Made by a program: the position numbers and the translations under genes. DNA of 64,000 nt from the NCBI RefSeq assembly GCF_945957525.1, contig NZ_CAMFLA010000006.1, positions 124,001 to 188,000 on the forward strand. Direction: 5' to 3'. Under the pieces are notes generated by a model. That model was not told the DNA's origin. It ran no database searches and saw nothing but the letters and a program-made list of their open reading frames with translations. Shown here piece by piece: positions 17,851-27,228 of the stretch (its first letter is position 1; each line of letters opens with the position of its first letter). The DNA comes from an uncultured Aquitalea sp. (GTDB taxonomy: Bacteria; Pseudomonadota; Gammaproteobacteria; Burkholderiales; Chromobacteriaceae).

Positions 17851-20052
17851 TTATTCCCGCAGGGCGCGCAGTTCCTTGTTCAGCATGCGTACCCGCATGG
17901 CCAGCGCGGTGGCGATTCCTTCAAACAGAAACAGGCAGGGGCCGCCCTGCTCGGCCGCGCACCGGTCGAAATCAGCCCGTTTCAGCACATACAGCTCGCA
18001 GTCGGTCTGGGCCAGCGTTCTGGCGCTGCGGCGCGAGCCGTCGAGAAAACCCATCTCCCCGATGAAATCGCCCTTGCCGAAGGTGCCGATATGCCACTCG
18101 TTCTTCTTTCCCAGCGGCAAGGCCACGCGGACTGAGCCGCGCCGGATGAAAATCAGCTCGCAGGCCTCGGCGCCGGCTTCAAACAACGTGGTCCCCGCCG
18201 GCAGGCTCAGCGGCGTCATCACCGGCGCCAGCTGCGTGAGACAACCTTCGCGCCAGCCCAGTCGCGCTTCCAGTTCATGCAAGGCGATGGCATCGTCCGC
18301 CTGCCCTCCCTCTTGCGCCATTGTCAGCAGAATCTGCGCCTCCACCCATTCCAGCGCCTGGTCGATACGACGAAAAGCCAGCGCCTTTTCCGTGTCGCGC
18401 ACCAGCCCCACCTTGCGCAGGTAGCGCTTCATTTTCAGGCCGCTGGGCAGATTGCGCGGAATCTCCGAGAAAATCAGATAAGCACCCACCTCTTCCAGTC
18501 TGTCCTTGATCTGCTCGAACACATGGGTGGCGGTGAGATCGAGCGACTGCACGCGGCGCATATTGAGGATGACGTAAGTGCGCGGGCCGATCTCCGGCTC
18601 CAGCGCCTGAAACAGCTGGTACGCCGTGCCGAAAAACAGGCTGCCCTGCAATTCCACGATGACCGTCTTGCTGCCCTCCCGGATGAGGATTTCCAGCTCC
18701 TGGTCGTGGCGCACCACGCGGGAGAAAGCGTTGCCGCCCTCGATCTTGCGATGCAGGATGACGCTGCGCATCTGTTCGCGCAGATACAGCACCGCCGCCA
18801 GCAGGATGCCCACGCCGGAAGCTGCAATCAGGCTGACGCTCAGCGCCGTGGCGATCACAGCCGCAATCACCAGAAAATCAAAACGCGTGGATTTGCTGCG
18901 GATGAAAGACAGGCTGTGCAGGTCGATCATGCGAAAGCCCACCACCAGCAGGATGCCGCCCAGGGCGGCGATGGGCACCCAGGCCACCAGCGGCGCAAAC
19001 AGAGCAAACACCAGCAAGGCGAACAGAGCGGCGAACACGCCCGAGCGACGGGTTTTCGCCCCGCTGTTGAGGTTCACCATGGAAGCGCCCATCTGTCCCG
19101 CGCCGGGAATGCCGCCGCACAAGGCCGAGGCCATATTGCCTACGCCCTGCGCCGCCAGTTCGCGATTGGACCGATGATGGGAAAAGGTCAGCGCATCCAG
19201 CACCACGCAGGTCTTGAGCGTATCGATGGACAGCAGGATGGCCAGCGTCAACGCCGGCCACACCACTTCGGCCAACTGCGCAAACCCGACCTGCCGCACA
19301 GCGTGAAACCGCTCCAGCGCCGCCGTCAACAGGCTTTGCCCGCCCTGCGGCAGCGGCCCCACCACAAAATGGTTGCCGCCCAGGGACAGTAGGGACGGGT
19401 CCGGCAAGGCGGCAAGAAAGTACACCGCCACCCCCACCGCCAGCGCCACGATGGCCGCCGGCACGGCCTTGATCAGCCTGGGGGCCAGCAGCATGGTCAG
19501 CATCACGCACAGGCCGACCACAAGGCTTTGCCAGCGCCAGTTCTCCGGTGCCTGCAAGGCCTGCCACAGCGAGACATGCCCCCCGGTGCCCAGCACTTGC
19601 GGCAACTGGCTCAGGATGATGGTGATGCCCACGGCGCTCAGATAGCCGCTCACCACCGGGTAAGGAATGTAGCGAATCAGCTTGCCGGTGCCCAAAGCCC
19701 CCAGTGCGATCTGCGCCGCGCCGGCCAGCGCAGCCACCAGCGTCAGCATCACCACGCCCAGAGCGGCATCCGCGCCCCCGGACGCCAACTGTGCGGCAAA
19801 GGCCGACAGCACCGCCGCCGCTGGCGCGCAGGGGGCGGAAATCAGCCGGTCGGTGCCGCCCAAGGCGGCGGCAAAGAAACCCAGCACCATGACGCCGAGA
19901 ATGCCCGCCAGCGCGCCGTCCGCCGCGTGCTGACTGCCAAACGGCGCAAAGATGGCCACACCGAAAGCAATGGCGGATGGTAAGGCCACCAGCATGGCGG
20001 CCAGACCGCCCCAGACATCCCCCGCGCGGCCGCCCGTATTGTTTTGTTTCAT
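17851..20052 (-). CDS. SulP anion transporter with STAS and cNMP-binding domains
   Basis: A 733-residue protein. The first 400 or so residues are a SulP transporter (10-14 helices; GGTDRLISAPCAPAAAVLSA and IPYPVVSGYLSAVG are typical). A STAS domain follows (about 435-545; VIVELQGSLFFGTA then MRRVQSLDLTA), and the C-terminal 120 residues form a cyclic-nucleotide-binding domain (FEAGAEACELIFIRRGSVRV then GDFIGEMGFLDGSRRSA). The cargo could be sulfate, bicarbonate or another anion. In the cNMP domain the GEMGFLDGSRRSA segment resembles but does not exactly match the ligand-binding FGE...RSA motif, so nucleotide binding is uncertain. GGGGA precedes the ATG at 20052. Confidence 0.88.
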   Translation of the reverse strand: MKQNNTGGRAGDVWGGLAAMLVALPSAIAFGVAIFAPFGSQHAADGALAGILGVMVLGFFAAALGGTDRLISAPCAPAAAVLSAFAAQLASGGADAALGVVMLTLVAALAGAAQIALGALGTGKLIRYIPYPVVSGYLSAVGITIILSQLPQVLGTGGHVSLWQALQAPENWRWQSLVVGLCVMLTMLLAPRLIKAVPAAIVALAVGVAVYFLAALPDPSLLSLGGNHFVVGPLPQGGQSLLTAALERFHAVRQVGFAQLAEVVWPALTLAILLSIDTLKTCVVLDALTFSHHRSNRELAAQGVGNMASALCGGIPGAGQMGASMVNLNSGAKTRRSGVFAALFALLVFALFAPLVAWVPIAALGGILLVVGFRMIDLHSLSFIRSKSTRFDFLVIAAVIATALSVSLIAASGVGILLAAVLYLREQMRSVILHRKIEGGNAFSRVVRHDQELEILIREGSKTVIVELQGSLFFGTAYQLFQALEPEIGPRTYVILNMRRVQSLDLTATHVFEQIKDRLEEVGAYLIFSEIPRNLPSGLKMKRYLRKVGLVRDTEKALAFRRIDQALEWVEAQILLTMAQEGGQADDAIALHELEARLGWREGCLTQLAPVMTPLSLPAGTTLFEAGAEACELIFIRRGSVRVALPLGKKNEWHIGTFGKGDFIGEMGFLDGSRRSARTLAQTDCELYVLKRADFDRCAAEQGGPCLFLFEGIATALAMRVRMLNKELRALRE

Positions 20053-20236
20053 GATTGTCCCCGCTGTCCGGCATGGATGCGCGCTTGCCCATCCTGACCA
20101 GGATCGTTTGTTTCTTGTTCTTTGTTTAGCAAATGTACAAGAAGGGCGGGACGGGTTTATCTGCGTTGGGTCAATACTTGTCAGGACTTGCGCAGGCTGT
20201 TTCAAGCATAGGCCGGCCAGCGGCATGACCCGGAGC

Positions 20237-20247
20237 CTTCGGCCAAC
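20237..20247 (+). repeat. CTTCGGCCAAC motif between divergent genes
   Basis: Exact copy in the gap 20053-20336 between the SulP gene and the cdhR-like gene, with the same downstream extension as the copy at 17803. Confidence 0.7.
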
Positions 20248-20336
20248 CTTGCCGGCGCGCCACGCTGCCCGACAAACGCAAACTGGGGTAATGTCGAGTG
20301 CTGCCTCGCTCTCTCAAGCCAAATGGTGCCCCGCGC

Positions 20337-21308
20337 ATGACCGAGAACATTCATTTTCTGCTGCTGCCGGAATTCTCGATGATCGGCCTCTTGTCCGCGA
20401 TCGAGCCCCTGCGCGTGGCCAACCGCTTTCAGGCGGATCTTTACCGTTGGCACTTGCTGAGCCTGGACGGTGGACCGGTGCGGGCCAGCAACGGCATGTC
20501 ACTGGAAGCGGAGGCGGCCTGCTTCGACGCGGGCGGCATCGACACGCTGTTCATCATCGCCGGCTTCAATCCGCTGGCGCACGCCGACGACACGCTCAAA
20601 GCCTGGCTAAGACAACTGGACCGGGCCGGCGCCACGCTGGGCGGTATCGACACCGGTTGCTTCCCGTTGGCCGAAGCGCGCCTGTTTCGTCAGGAGCGGC
20701 TTACCCTGCACTGGGAAGCCATTGCGGCTTTCCAGGAGCGCTACCCTTTGCTGACGGTAACGCAGGAATTGTTCGAGATTGACGGCAAGCGCATCAGCTC
20801 AGCCGGCGGCACCGCCTCGCTGGATCTGATGCTGGAGCGGCTGGCGCGACGTCACGGCGCAGCGCTGGCGGCGCTGGTGTCAGAGCAATTCGTGCTGGGA
20901 CGTATCCGCTCCAAAAACGATCATCAACGCCTGCAGCTGACCGCCCGTTACGGTGTGCACAACAAGAAACTGATCAACGCCATTGCGGCCATGGAAGGCA
21001 ATATCGAACACCCGCTTACCACCATCGAGCTGGCGGAACTGGCAGGCGTCACCCGGCGTCAGCTGGAGCGGCTGTTCCGCCAGCAGTTCGACGCCACGCC
21101 CAGCGGGTTTTACCTGCATCTGCGGCTTGGCCGCGCCCGCGAACTGCTGCGGCAAACCGGCATGAGCGTGCTGGAAATCTGCCTGGCTTGCGGTTTTGAG
21201 TCGGCCACCTATTTTGCTCGCGCCTATCGTCAACGCTATGGCGCCACACCCAGCCACGACCGGAACGACCGCGCTGCGGCAGAAAGCGGCGAGCCGCGCC
21301 AACCCTGA
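20337..21308 (+). CDS. cdhR: GlxA/AraC-type regulator, CdhR-like
   Basis: A 323-residue regulator with an N-terminal DJ-1/PfpI (class I amidotransferase-like) domain (IHFLLLPEFSMIGLLSAIEP; GGIDTGCFPLAEA at the nucleophile-elbow position) and a C-terminal AraC double helix-turn-helix (ELAGVTRRQLERLFRQQF; ICLACGFESATYFARAYRQ). This architecture is that of GbdR, CdhR and ArgR of Pseudomonas. It converges on the carnitine operon, so CdhR, the carnitine-responsive activator, is the best guess. ATG at 20337 is preferred to GTG at 20298 because the domain starts there. Confidence 0.85.
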   Translation: MTENIHFLLLPEFSMIGLLSAIEPLRVANRFQADLYRWHLLSLDGGPVRASNGMSLEAEAACFDAGGIDTLFIIAGFNPLAHADDTLKAWLRQLDRAGATLGGIDTGCFPLAEARLFRQERLTLHWEAIAAFQERYPLLTVTQELFEIDGKRISSAGGTASLDLMLERLARRHGAALAALVSEQFVLGRIRSKNDHQRLQLTARYGVHNKKLINAIAAMEGNIEHPLTTIELAELAGVTRRQLERLFRQQFDATPSGFYLHLRLGRARELLRQTGMSVLEICLACGFESATYFARAYRQRYGATPSHDRNDRAAAESGEPRQP

Positions 21309-21339
21309 GAGGCGGGCGCGGCCCGGCACGACGCTGGCC

Positions 21340-21807
21340 TCAGACCTTCAACGCGATGCTTCGGCCAACATAAGGCGACTCAAATCCGGCCCCCGGTGGC
21401 GACAGCTCGCCGATCCGGCTCAACACATCCTCGTCAAACGCCGTGGAGCGCCCGCTCCCGGTATCGACATGAATCAGCAATTGCTCGCTGCAGGCGGCAG
21501 GCGCGTCCTCCTCGCCGTAATGCAGGCTGAAAAACACCTGCAGCCGCTTGTGGTCGCTGGCCAGAATCCGTCCCTCCACCCGCAAAGGATCGCCCTCTTT
21601 CATCTCGCGCAAATAATTCAGATGCACTTCCAGCGTGTACACCGAGCGGCGCCGGCTTTGCCGCGCGGCATCGTCCAGGCCGATGCGATCGATCAGCGCA
21701 TCGCTGGCCAGACTGAACACCAGCAGGTAATAGGCGTCCCGCATGTGTCCGTTGTAATCCACCCACTCCGGGCACACTTGCCCGCGATACAAAACCATGG
21801 CCGACAT
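21340..21807 (-). CDS. cdhB: Thioesterase, CdhB-like (carnitine catabolism)
   Basis: A 155-residue hotdog-fold thioesterase of the 4-hydroxybenzoyl-CoA type; PEWVDYNGHMRDAYYL carries the usual Asp-Tyr-Asn-His motif. In Pseudomonas the equivalent is a betainyl-CoA thioesterase that releases glycine betaine after carnitine is dehydrogenated and cleaved. It is the last gene of the caiX-cdhC-cdhA-cdhB order. Its ATG at 21807 follows CGGAG and starts one base after the cdhA stop. Its 3' end contains a copy of the CTTCGGCCAAC motif (21359). Confidence 0.85.
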   Translation of the reverse strand: MSAMVLYRGQVCPEWVDYNGHMRDAYYLLVFSLASDALIDRIGLDDAARQSRRRSVYTLEVHLNYLREMKEGDPLRVEGRILASDHKRLQVFFSLHYGEEDAPAACSEQLLIHVDTGSGRSTAFDEDVLSRIGELSPPGAGFESPYVGRSIALKV

Positions 21808-21808
21808 C

Positions 21809-22762
21809 TCACACTCCGTGTTTGTACTGGCAGGCCGCCACCGCGCGCCTGATATGCATGATGCAATCGTCGCGGTAACGCTCCATCTCGGCAAGCGAAC
21901 GCCCCGACATTTGTTCGCTGGTGCCGGCCACTACCGCTTCAATCAAGTCGTCGGTCAGCTCGGGAGCGGGCAGATGGGTCCAGGGCAGCTTGAGCGCCGG
22001 GCCGAACTGACGCATGAAATGTCGCATGCCGGCCTCGCCGCCCGCCAGAGTGTAGATCTGGAATGTTCCCATGAACGCCCAGCGTATGCCCGCGCCAAAG
22101 CGGATGGCATCATCGATTTCACCGGTGGTGGCCACGCCGTCGTTGACCAGATGCAAGGCCTCCCGCCACAAGGCTTCCAGCAGCCGGTCTGCAATGAAGC
22201 CCGGCACTTCCTTGCGCACATGCAAGGGGCGCATGCCCAGTCTGGCGTAGATGGCCATGGCTGTCTCGATGGCTGCCGCATCGGTAGCTTCGCCGCCCAC
22301 CACTTCCACCAGCGGCAACAGATAGACCGGGTTGAAAGGGTGGCCCACCAGGCAGCGCTGCGGATATGCCGTCTCGCGATAGAATTCGCTGGGCAGCAAA
22401 CCCGACGTAGAGGACGCGATGATGGCTTCTGGCCGGGCCGCGCGCGAGGCCCGGGCATGCATCTCCAGCTTCAGCGCCAGTTGCTCCGGCGCGCTTTCCT
22501 GAATGAAGTCCGCTTCTGCAGCGGCCTCCTCCAGCGTGCCGACAAAGCGCAAGCGCTCCGGCGACGCCCCTTCGGCCAACCCCCATTCGTTCAAAGCCTG
22601 CCAGGCCCGCGCCACTTGGGCGCGCAGCCGGTCTTCCGCGCCCGGCGCCGGGTCCCAGGCCAGCACATCCAGCCCGTTGGCCAGCGCCCTCGCCACCCAA
22701 CCGCCGCCGATAACACCCGTGCCCAAGGCGGCGAACGTCTTCACCTCTTTGATCAGTTCCAT
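21809..22762 (-). CDS. cdhA: L-carnitine dehydrogenase
   Basis: A 317-residue NAD-dependent dehydrogenase of the 3-hydroxyacyl-CoA dehydrogenase superfamily, close to the length of characterised L-carnitine dehydrogenases. It has an N-terminal Rossmann motif GTGVIGGGW (about residues 14-22), the [19 protein letters not shown] catalytic-His segment and the [14 protein letters not shown] helix of the C-terminal domain. It oxidises L-carnitine to 3-dehydrocarnitine. Two ATG codons lie in tandem (22762 and 22765); the first-named gives better spacing to AGGAGT. Stop and next start are almost adjacent, which supports one operon. Confidence 0.88.
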   Translation of the reverse strand: MELIKEVKTFAALGTGVIGGGWVARALANGLDVLAWDPAPGAEDRLRAQVARAWQALNEWGLAEGASPERLRFVGTLEEAAAEADFIQESAPEQLALKLEMHARASRAARPEAIIASSTSGLLPSEFYRETAYPQRCLVGHPFNPVYLLPLVEVVGGEATDAAAIETAMAIYARLGMRPLHVRKEVPGFIADRLLEALWREALHLVNDGVATTGEIDDAIRFGAGIRWAFMGTFQIYTLAGGEAGMRHFMRQFGPALKLPWTHLPAPELTDDLIEAVVAGTSEQMSGRSLAEMERYRDDCIMHIRRAVAACQYKHGV

Positions 22763-22858
22763 CATGCCACTCCTGTTTGCCGGTTTCCTGGCACCGGCCA
22801 TTGCCCCGCAAGCAGCAGCCTCGCCGCAATGTCGCACTGCGGCCGGCGGCCTGCGGCT

Positions 22859-23749
22859 TTAGCCGCGCTTTTTCAGCCCCAGTTTCTTTCGGCCCTCTTC
22901 AGGGGTCAGCACGCGGCCGCCCAGCTTGGCCACCAGGTCCGCCGCCCGCTCCACCAGCGCGCCGTTGCTGGCGAATACCCCCCGATCCAGATAGAGGTTG
23001 TCTTCCAGGCCCACCCGCACATTACCGCCCAGCAACATGGCTTGCGCCACCATCGGCATTTGCATGCGGCCGATGCCGAAACCAGCCCAGACAGCGCCAG
23101 GCGGCAGGTTGTCCACCATCGCTTTCATGGTGCCGGTATCGGCCGGCGCACCCCAGGGAATGCCAAGGCAAAGCTGGAACAGCGGCATCTCGTCCAGCAG
23201 CCCTTCTTTCAGCATCTGTTTGGCAAACCACAAATGCCCGGTATCAAACACCTCCAGCTCCGGTTTGACGCCCAGTTCCTGAATGCGCCGGGCCCCGGCC
23301 CGCAACTGGGCCGGCGTCGACACATAGATGAAATCGCCATCGCCGAAATTGAGCGTGCCGCAATCCAGCGTGCAGATTTCCGGCAGCAGCTCCTCCACGT
23401 GGATCAGGCGGGTCAGTCCGCCCACCAGATCGGTGCCGGGGCCAAAGGCCATCGGTTGCTCGCCCGCGCCGATCTGCAGGTCTCCGCCCATGCCGGCAGT
23501 GAGATTGACGATCATGTCCACGCCGGAAGACCGTATGCGATCCACCAGCTCGCGATACAGCGCCGGATCGCGGCTGCCCTTGCCGGTATGCGGGTCGCGC
23601 ACATGGCAATGCACCACGGTAGCGCCGGCCTTAGCCGCCTCCACGGCAGCGGCGGCAATCTCTTTGGGCGTTACCGGGATATGCGGATGCTTGCCCACCG
23701 TGTCGCCCGCGCCGGTAACGGCGCAGGTGACGATCACGTCCTGATTCAT
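22859..23749 (-). CDS. cdhC: 3-keto acid cleavage enzyme (BKACE), CdhC-like
   Basis: A 296-residue BKACE (formerly DUF849) protein. [11 protein letters not shown] at the start, the metal-binding [12 protein letters not shown], and LEVFDTGHL are family marks. Enzymes of this type take 3-dehydrocarnitine plus acetyl-CoA to acetoacetate and betainyl-CoA (trimethylglycyl-CoA), linking cdhA to the cdhB thioesterase. The 96-base gap to cdhA is longer than the others in the cluster, but no terminator is seen. The ATG at 23749 follows AAGGGAT. Confidence 0.9.
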   Translation of the reverse strand: MNQDVIVTCAVTGAGDTVGKHPHIPVTPKEIAAAAVEAAKAGATVVHCHVRDPHTGKGSRDPALYRELVDRIRSSGVDMIVNLTAGMGGDLQIGAGEQPMAFGPGTDLVGGLTRLIHVEELLPEICTLDCGTLNFGDGDFIYVSTPAQLRAGARRIQELGVKPELEVFDTGHLWFAKQMLKEGLLDEMPLFQLCLGIPWGAPADTGTMKAMVDNLPPGAVWAGFGIGRMQMPMVAQAMLLGGNVRVGLEDNLYLDRGVFASNGALVERAADLVAKLGGRVLTPEEGRKKLGLKKRG

Positions 23750-23878
23750 GTTGATCCCTTGCGAAAATCCGGGCGAAGCCGTGCCCCCGCCCGGTAAAAC
23801 CGTGCGAAAACCGCCGGACCGGCATACCGGCTCAGCCAGGGTGTTACGGGTAAAGGCCGCCGGGCGGCGGCGCGTGCG

Positions 23879-24811
23879 CTATTGCGCGAGGAAGGATTTG
23901 ACCGCCGCCAGACCAGGCTTGCCGTCAAAGGTGCTTACGCCGTCCAGCCAGGGCTCCAGCGCCTGTGGATTGCGCTGCAGCCATTGCCGGGCCGCCGTGT
24001 CGGGGTTGATTTTCTGCATGATGGGCGCCATGACATGGTTTTCCATGTCCAGCGTGAATTTGAGATTGCCCAGCAGTTTGCCGGCATTGGGACAGCGCTG
24101 TTGGAAGTCGTTGGCCAGCACGGTATACACCTTGGAGCCGCCGAAATTGGGGCCGAACTGTTTGTCGCCGCCCGAGAGGTAGGTCAACTTCATCATGAAG
24201 TTCATCGGGTGCGGTTCCCACGCCAGAAACACCACCATTTTCTTTTGCCGGTAAGCCTTGTTGGCCTCCACCAGCATGCCGGCCTCGCTGGATTCGATCA
24301 GCTTGAAGCCGCCCAGACCAAACTCATTGCCGTCAATCATTTTCTTGATTTGCGCATTGCCCTGACTGCCGGCCTCGATACCGTAAATCTTGCCGTCCAG
24401 CTCCTTGCGGAAGCGGGCGATGTCGGCGAAAGTGCGCAGACCCTTTTCCGCCGCATAGCTTGGCACCGCCAGGGTGTACTTGGCGCCGTCCAGATTGGCT
24501 GCGGGCAGCACTTGCAGGGCCTTGGCCTGCACAAAGGGGGTGATCGCCGGTGTTTGCGACGGGTCCCAGTACCCCAGATACGCGTCCAGCTGCCGGTTTT
24601 TCAACCCGGCGAAGACAATCGGTTCCGACGCGATGGTTTTGCTCGGCTTGTAACCCAGGCCTTGCAAGACCACGCTGGCAAGACCGGTAGTGGCGGCAAT
24701 GTCGGTCCAGCCCACATCGGCGAACCTCACGTTGCGACAGCTTTCCGGCTCCCCGGCCCAGACAGTGGAACCTGCCAGGCTCAACAACACTATCCCTGCG
24801 CGCAGCTTCAT
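23879..24811 (-). CDS. caiX: Carnitine/choline-type ABC transporter binding protein, CaiX-like
   Basis: A 310-residue periplasmic binding protein of the OpuAC/ChoX class with a signal peptide cut at about VWA-GE (residue 19). VRFADVGWTDIAATT and AYLGYWDPSQTP are typical. Trp residues in FADVGWTD and LAWEPHPMN sit where the aromatic cage holds trimethylammonium ligands. It is the first gene of the carnitine operon, as caiX is in Pseudomonas. The permease and ATPase (CaiW, CaiV) are not in this window and may be supplied elsewhere. AGGAGATGGAGC precedes the ATG. Confidence 0.87.
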   Translation of the reverse strand: MKLRAGIVLLSLAGSTVWAGEPESCRNVRFADVGWTDIAATTGLASVVLQGLGYKPSKTIASEPIVFAGLKNRQLDAYLGYWDPSQTPAITPFVQAKALQVLPAANLDGAKYTLAVPSYAAEKGLRTFADIARFRKELDGKIYGIEAGSQGNAQIKKMIDGNEFGLGGFKLIESSEAGMLVEANKAYRQKKMVVFLAWEPHPMNFMMKLTYLSGGDKQFGPNFGGSKVYTVLANDFQQRCPNAGKLLGNLKFTLDMENHVMAPIMQKINPDTAARQWLQRNPQALEPWLDGVSTFDGKPGLAAVKSFLAQ

Positions 24812-24955
24812 GCTCCATCTCCTCTTTATCAGTCAGCGTGGTGATGACGAAAGCGAACATCACGCCGCTACACTACCCGCGCGCCGAATGGCGTTTGCCA
24901 CCCACAGCGACAGTTGCTCGCACTGGAGCGACAAGCTGTGCAAACAACCGGTCAG

Positions 24956-25846
24956 TCAGCGCGGCGCCCGCAAGCGCTCGGCGAGGAAATCGACAAAACA
25001 GGATACGCGCGCCGCGAGAAAGCCCTGCCGGTAGAACACCGCCCATACCGGCTGCGACCAAGGCAACACCGCCTGCGGCAGCAACGCAATCAGCCTGCCT
25101 TGGGCGATATCGCCATCCACCAGAAAGTCCGACAGGCAGGCAATGCCGTTGCCCGTCAGCGCCAGATGGCGCAGCGTCTCGCCGTTGGAGGCGGCCAGGG
25201 TCGGCTCTATCGGCCAGCCTTCCGCGCCAGCCTGGTGCAGCGGCCAAAGATTCAGAGAGGACGGCTGGGTAAAACCCAGCAGCCGGTGCGAGGCCAACGC
25301 CTCCACACTAGCAGGCCGACTGCATTCGGCCAGGTAGGCCGGGGCCGCCACCAGCCGCCAATGGCTGTGGAACAGCAGCCGCGCGTTGAGCGTGGAATCC
25401 TGCAACTGCCCCACGCGCAGGGCTACGTCGGCGCCGCGCTCGATCAGATCCACCACCGTTTCGCCGCTGGTCAGCTCCAGCCGGATGCGGGGATAGCGCC
25501 GGCAAAAATCCGGCAGCACCGGGGCCAGCACATGATCGAACACCGGGGTGGCCGCATTGACGCGCAGCAGGCCGGAGGGGTACTCCGCCGCCGATTGCAA
25601 AGTCAGCTCGGTTGCTTCAAGGCGGGCGAGAATTTCGCGCGCACTGTCCAGAAACCAGCGTCCCTCATCGGTCAGGTCCAAGCGGCGCGTGGTGCGGCGG
25701 ATCAGCCTGACTCCCAGCTGTTTTTCCAGCTTGGCGATGCTGCGGCTGATGCCGGAAGGCGTCAGCCCCAGACGCTCCGCCGCCGCGGAGAAGGAACCAT
25801 CGTCAATCACGGCCACAAAGGCCTGCAAATTTTCGGTAGCCAGCAT
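24956..25846 (-). CDS. LysR-family transcriptional regulator
   Basis: A 296-residue LysR regulator of the group that commonly controls divergent efflux or reductase genes: helix-turn-helix GSFSAAAERLGLTPSGISRSIAKLEKQLG and RTTRRLDLTDEGR near residue 55. The C-terminal effector domain shows no special feature. It is divergent from an MFS exporter followed by an aldo/keto reductase, and an ATTGA/TCAAT palindrome lies directly before its start. Regulation of those two genes and of itself is the simple reading. Confidence 0.92.
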   Translation of the reverse strand: MLATENLQAFVAVIDDGSFSAAAERLGLTPSGISRSIAKLEKQLGVRLIRRTTRRLDLTDEGRWFLDSAREILARLEATELTLQSAAEYPSGLLRVNAATPVFDHVLAPVLPDFCRRYPRIRLELTSGETVVDLIERGADVALRVGQLQDSTLNARLLFHSHWRLVAAPAYLAECSRPASVEALASHRLLGFTQPSSLNLWPLHQAGAEGWPIEPTLAASNGETLRHLALTGNGIACLSDFLVDGDIAQGRLIALLPQAVLPWSQPVWAVFYRQGFLAARVSCFVDFLAERLRAPR

Positions 25847-25847
25847 T

Positions 25848-25860
25848 ATTGATTTTCAAT
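25848..25860. promoter_or_regulatory. Short palindrome in LysR/MFS gap
   Basis: ATTGA-TTT-TCAAT begins 2 bases upstream of the LysR start. Its position suits autorepression by the adjacent LysR protein. Confidence 0.45.
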
Positions 25861-26000
25861 CACAAGATATAGCGTTTTTGACGCATTTTTCCTGGCAACG
25901 CAAGCAATGATAATGCGGACTTTCACTCATCCGCTGTGCTGCAATGCGAAATACGCCCCGCAGCCGGCAATGGTCATCCACCATTTTTCTGGAGTCTCAC

Positions 26001-27191
26001 ATGCCACTTGCTCTCTGGGCGCTGACGCTTAGCGCCTTCGCCATCGGCACTACCGAATTCGTCATCGTCGGGCTGATCCCCACCATCGCCGACAGTCTGC
26101 GCGTTGCCCTGCCCTCCGCCGGCATGCTGGTCAGCCTGTACGCGCTGGGCGTGGCCGTGGGCGCGCCGGTGCTTACCGCCCTTACCAGCCGCCTGCCGCG
26201 CAAAGCCCTGCTGCTGGGTTTGATGGCGCTGTTCACCCTGGGCAATCTCATTGCCTGGCAAGCACCGGGTTATACCGCGCTGGCCGTAGCGCGCATCCTC
26301 ACCGGCCTTACTCATGGCGTATTTTTCTCCATCGGCTCCACCATCGCCGCCAGTCTGGTACCCAAGGACAAGGCCGCTTCCGCCATCGCGCTGATGTTTT
26401 CCGGGCTGACCGTGGCGCTGGTTACCGGCGTGCCGCTAGGCACCTTCATCGGCCAGCATTTCGGCTGGCAAACCACCTTTCTGGCCGTGGCCGGGCTGGG
26501 CCTGATCGCCTTGCTGGGCAGCCTGATGCTGATTCCCGACAATATTCCCGCCAGCCAGCCCGCCTCCTTGTTGAGCCAATTCGCCGTATTGGGCAAACCC
26601 CGCCTGTTGCTGGTGTACGCCATGACCGCGCTGGGCTATGGCGGCTCCTTCACCGCCTTCACCTACCTTGCGCCGATGCTGCAGGAAATCAGTGGCTTCC
26701 AGGCCTCGGCTACCGGCCTGTTGATGCTGGTGTATGGTGTGTCGGTAGCGGTGGGGAACGTCTGGGGCGGCCGTCTTGCCGATCGCAAGGGCCCAGTGCG
26801 CGCCCTGCAGATCATCTTCGCCGGTCTGGCCGCCGCACTGGTACTGTTGGGCCTGACTGCGGGTTCCAAAATACTGGTGGTGCTGACGGTGCTGCTATGG
26901 GGCGCGGTGGCGTTTGGCAATGTGGCCGGCTTGCAACTCTATGTGGTGCAACAAGCCGAAAGAGAAGCGCCGCACGCGGTGGACGTGGCCTCCGGCCTCA
27001 ATATCGCGGCTTTCAATCTGGGCATCGCCTTCGGTGCCTGGGCTGGCGGACGCATCGTGGTATCGCTGGGCATCATGGCCACGCCGTGGGTTGGCGCGCT
27101 GATCGTACTGGCGGCACTGGTGCTCACCAGCTGGTCCGGCGCGCTGGACCGCCGCGCAAGCCAAACCCTGACCGCTTGCCCGCAAGCCTGA
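26001..27191 (+). CDS. MFS transporter, DHA1 family (YdhP-like)
   Basis: A 396-residue major facilitator protein with 12 predicted helices. The start LWALTLSAFAIGTTEFVIVGLIPTIA is the mark of the YdhP/AraJ group of drug and sugar efflux proteins, with motif A-like LTSRLPRKALLLG in loop 2-3. The ATG at 26001 has GGAG eight bases upstream. The gene is divergent from the LysR regulator and 37 bases ahead of an aldo/keto reductase, likely one transcript. The exported substrate is not known. Confidence 0.88.
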   Translation: MPLALWALTLSAFAIGTTEFVIVGLIPTIADSLRVALPSAGMLVSLYALGVAVGAPVLTALTSRLPRKALLLGLMALFTLGNLIAWQAPGYTALAVARILTGLTHGVFFSIGSTIAASLVPKDKAASAIALMFSGLTVALVTGVPLGTFIGQHFGWQTTFLAVAGLGLIALLGSLMLIPDNIPASQPASLLSQFAVLGKPRLLLVYAMTALGYGGSFTAFTYLAPMLQEISGFQASATGLLMLVYGVSVAVGNVWGGRLADRKGPVRALQIIFAGLAAALVLLGLTAGSKILVVLTVLLWGAVAFGNVAGLQLYVVQQAEREAPHAVDVASGLNIAAFNLGIAFGAWAGGRIVVSLGIMATPWVGALIVLAALVLTSWSGALDRRASQTLTACPQA

Positions 27192-27228
27192 ACCTGATTG
27201 AACAACTCTTCGACAAGGAAAGCTGAAT

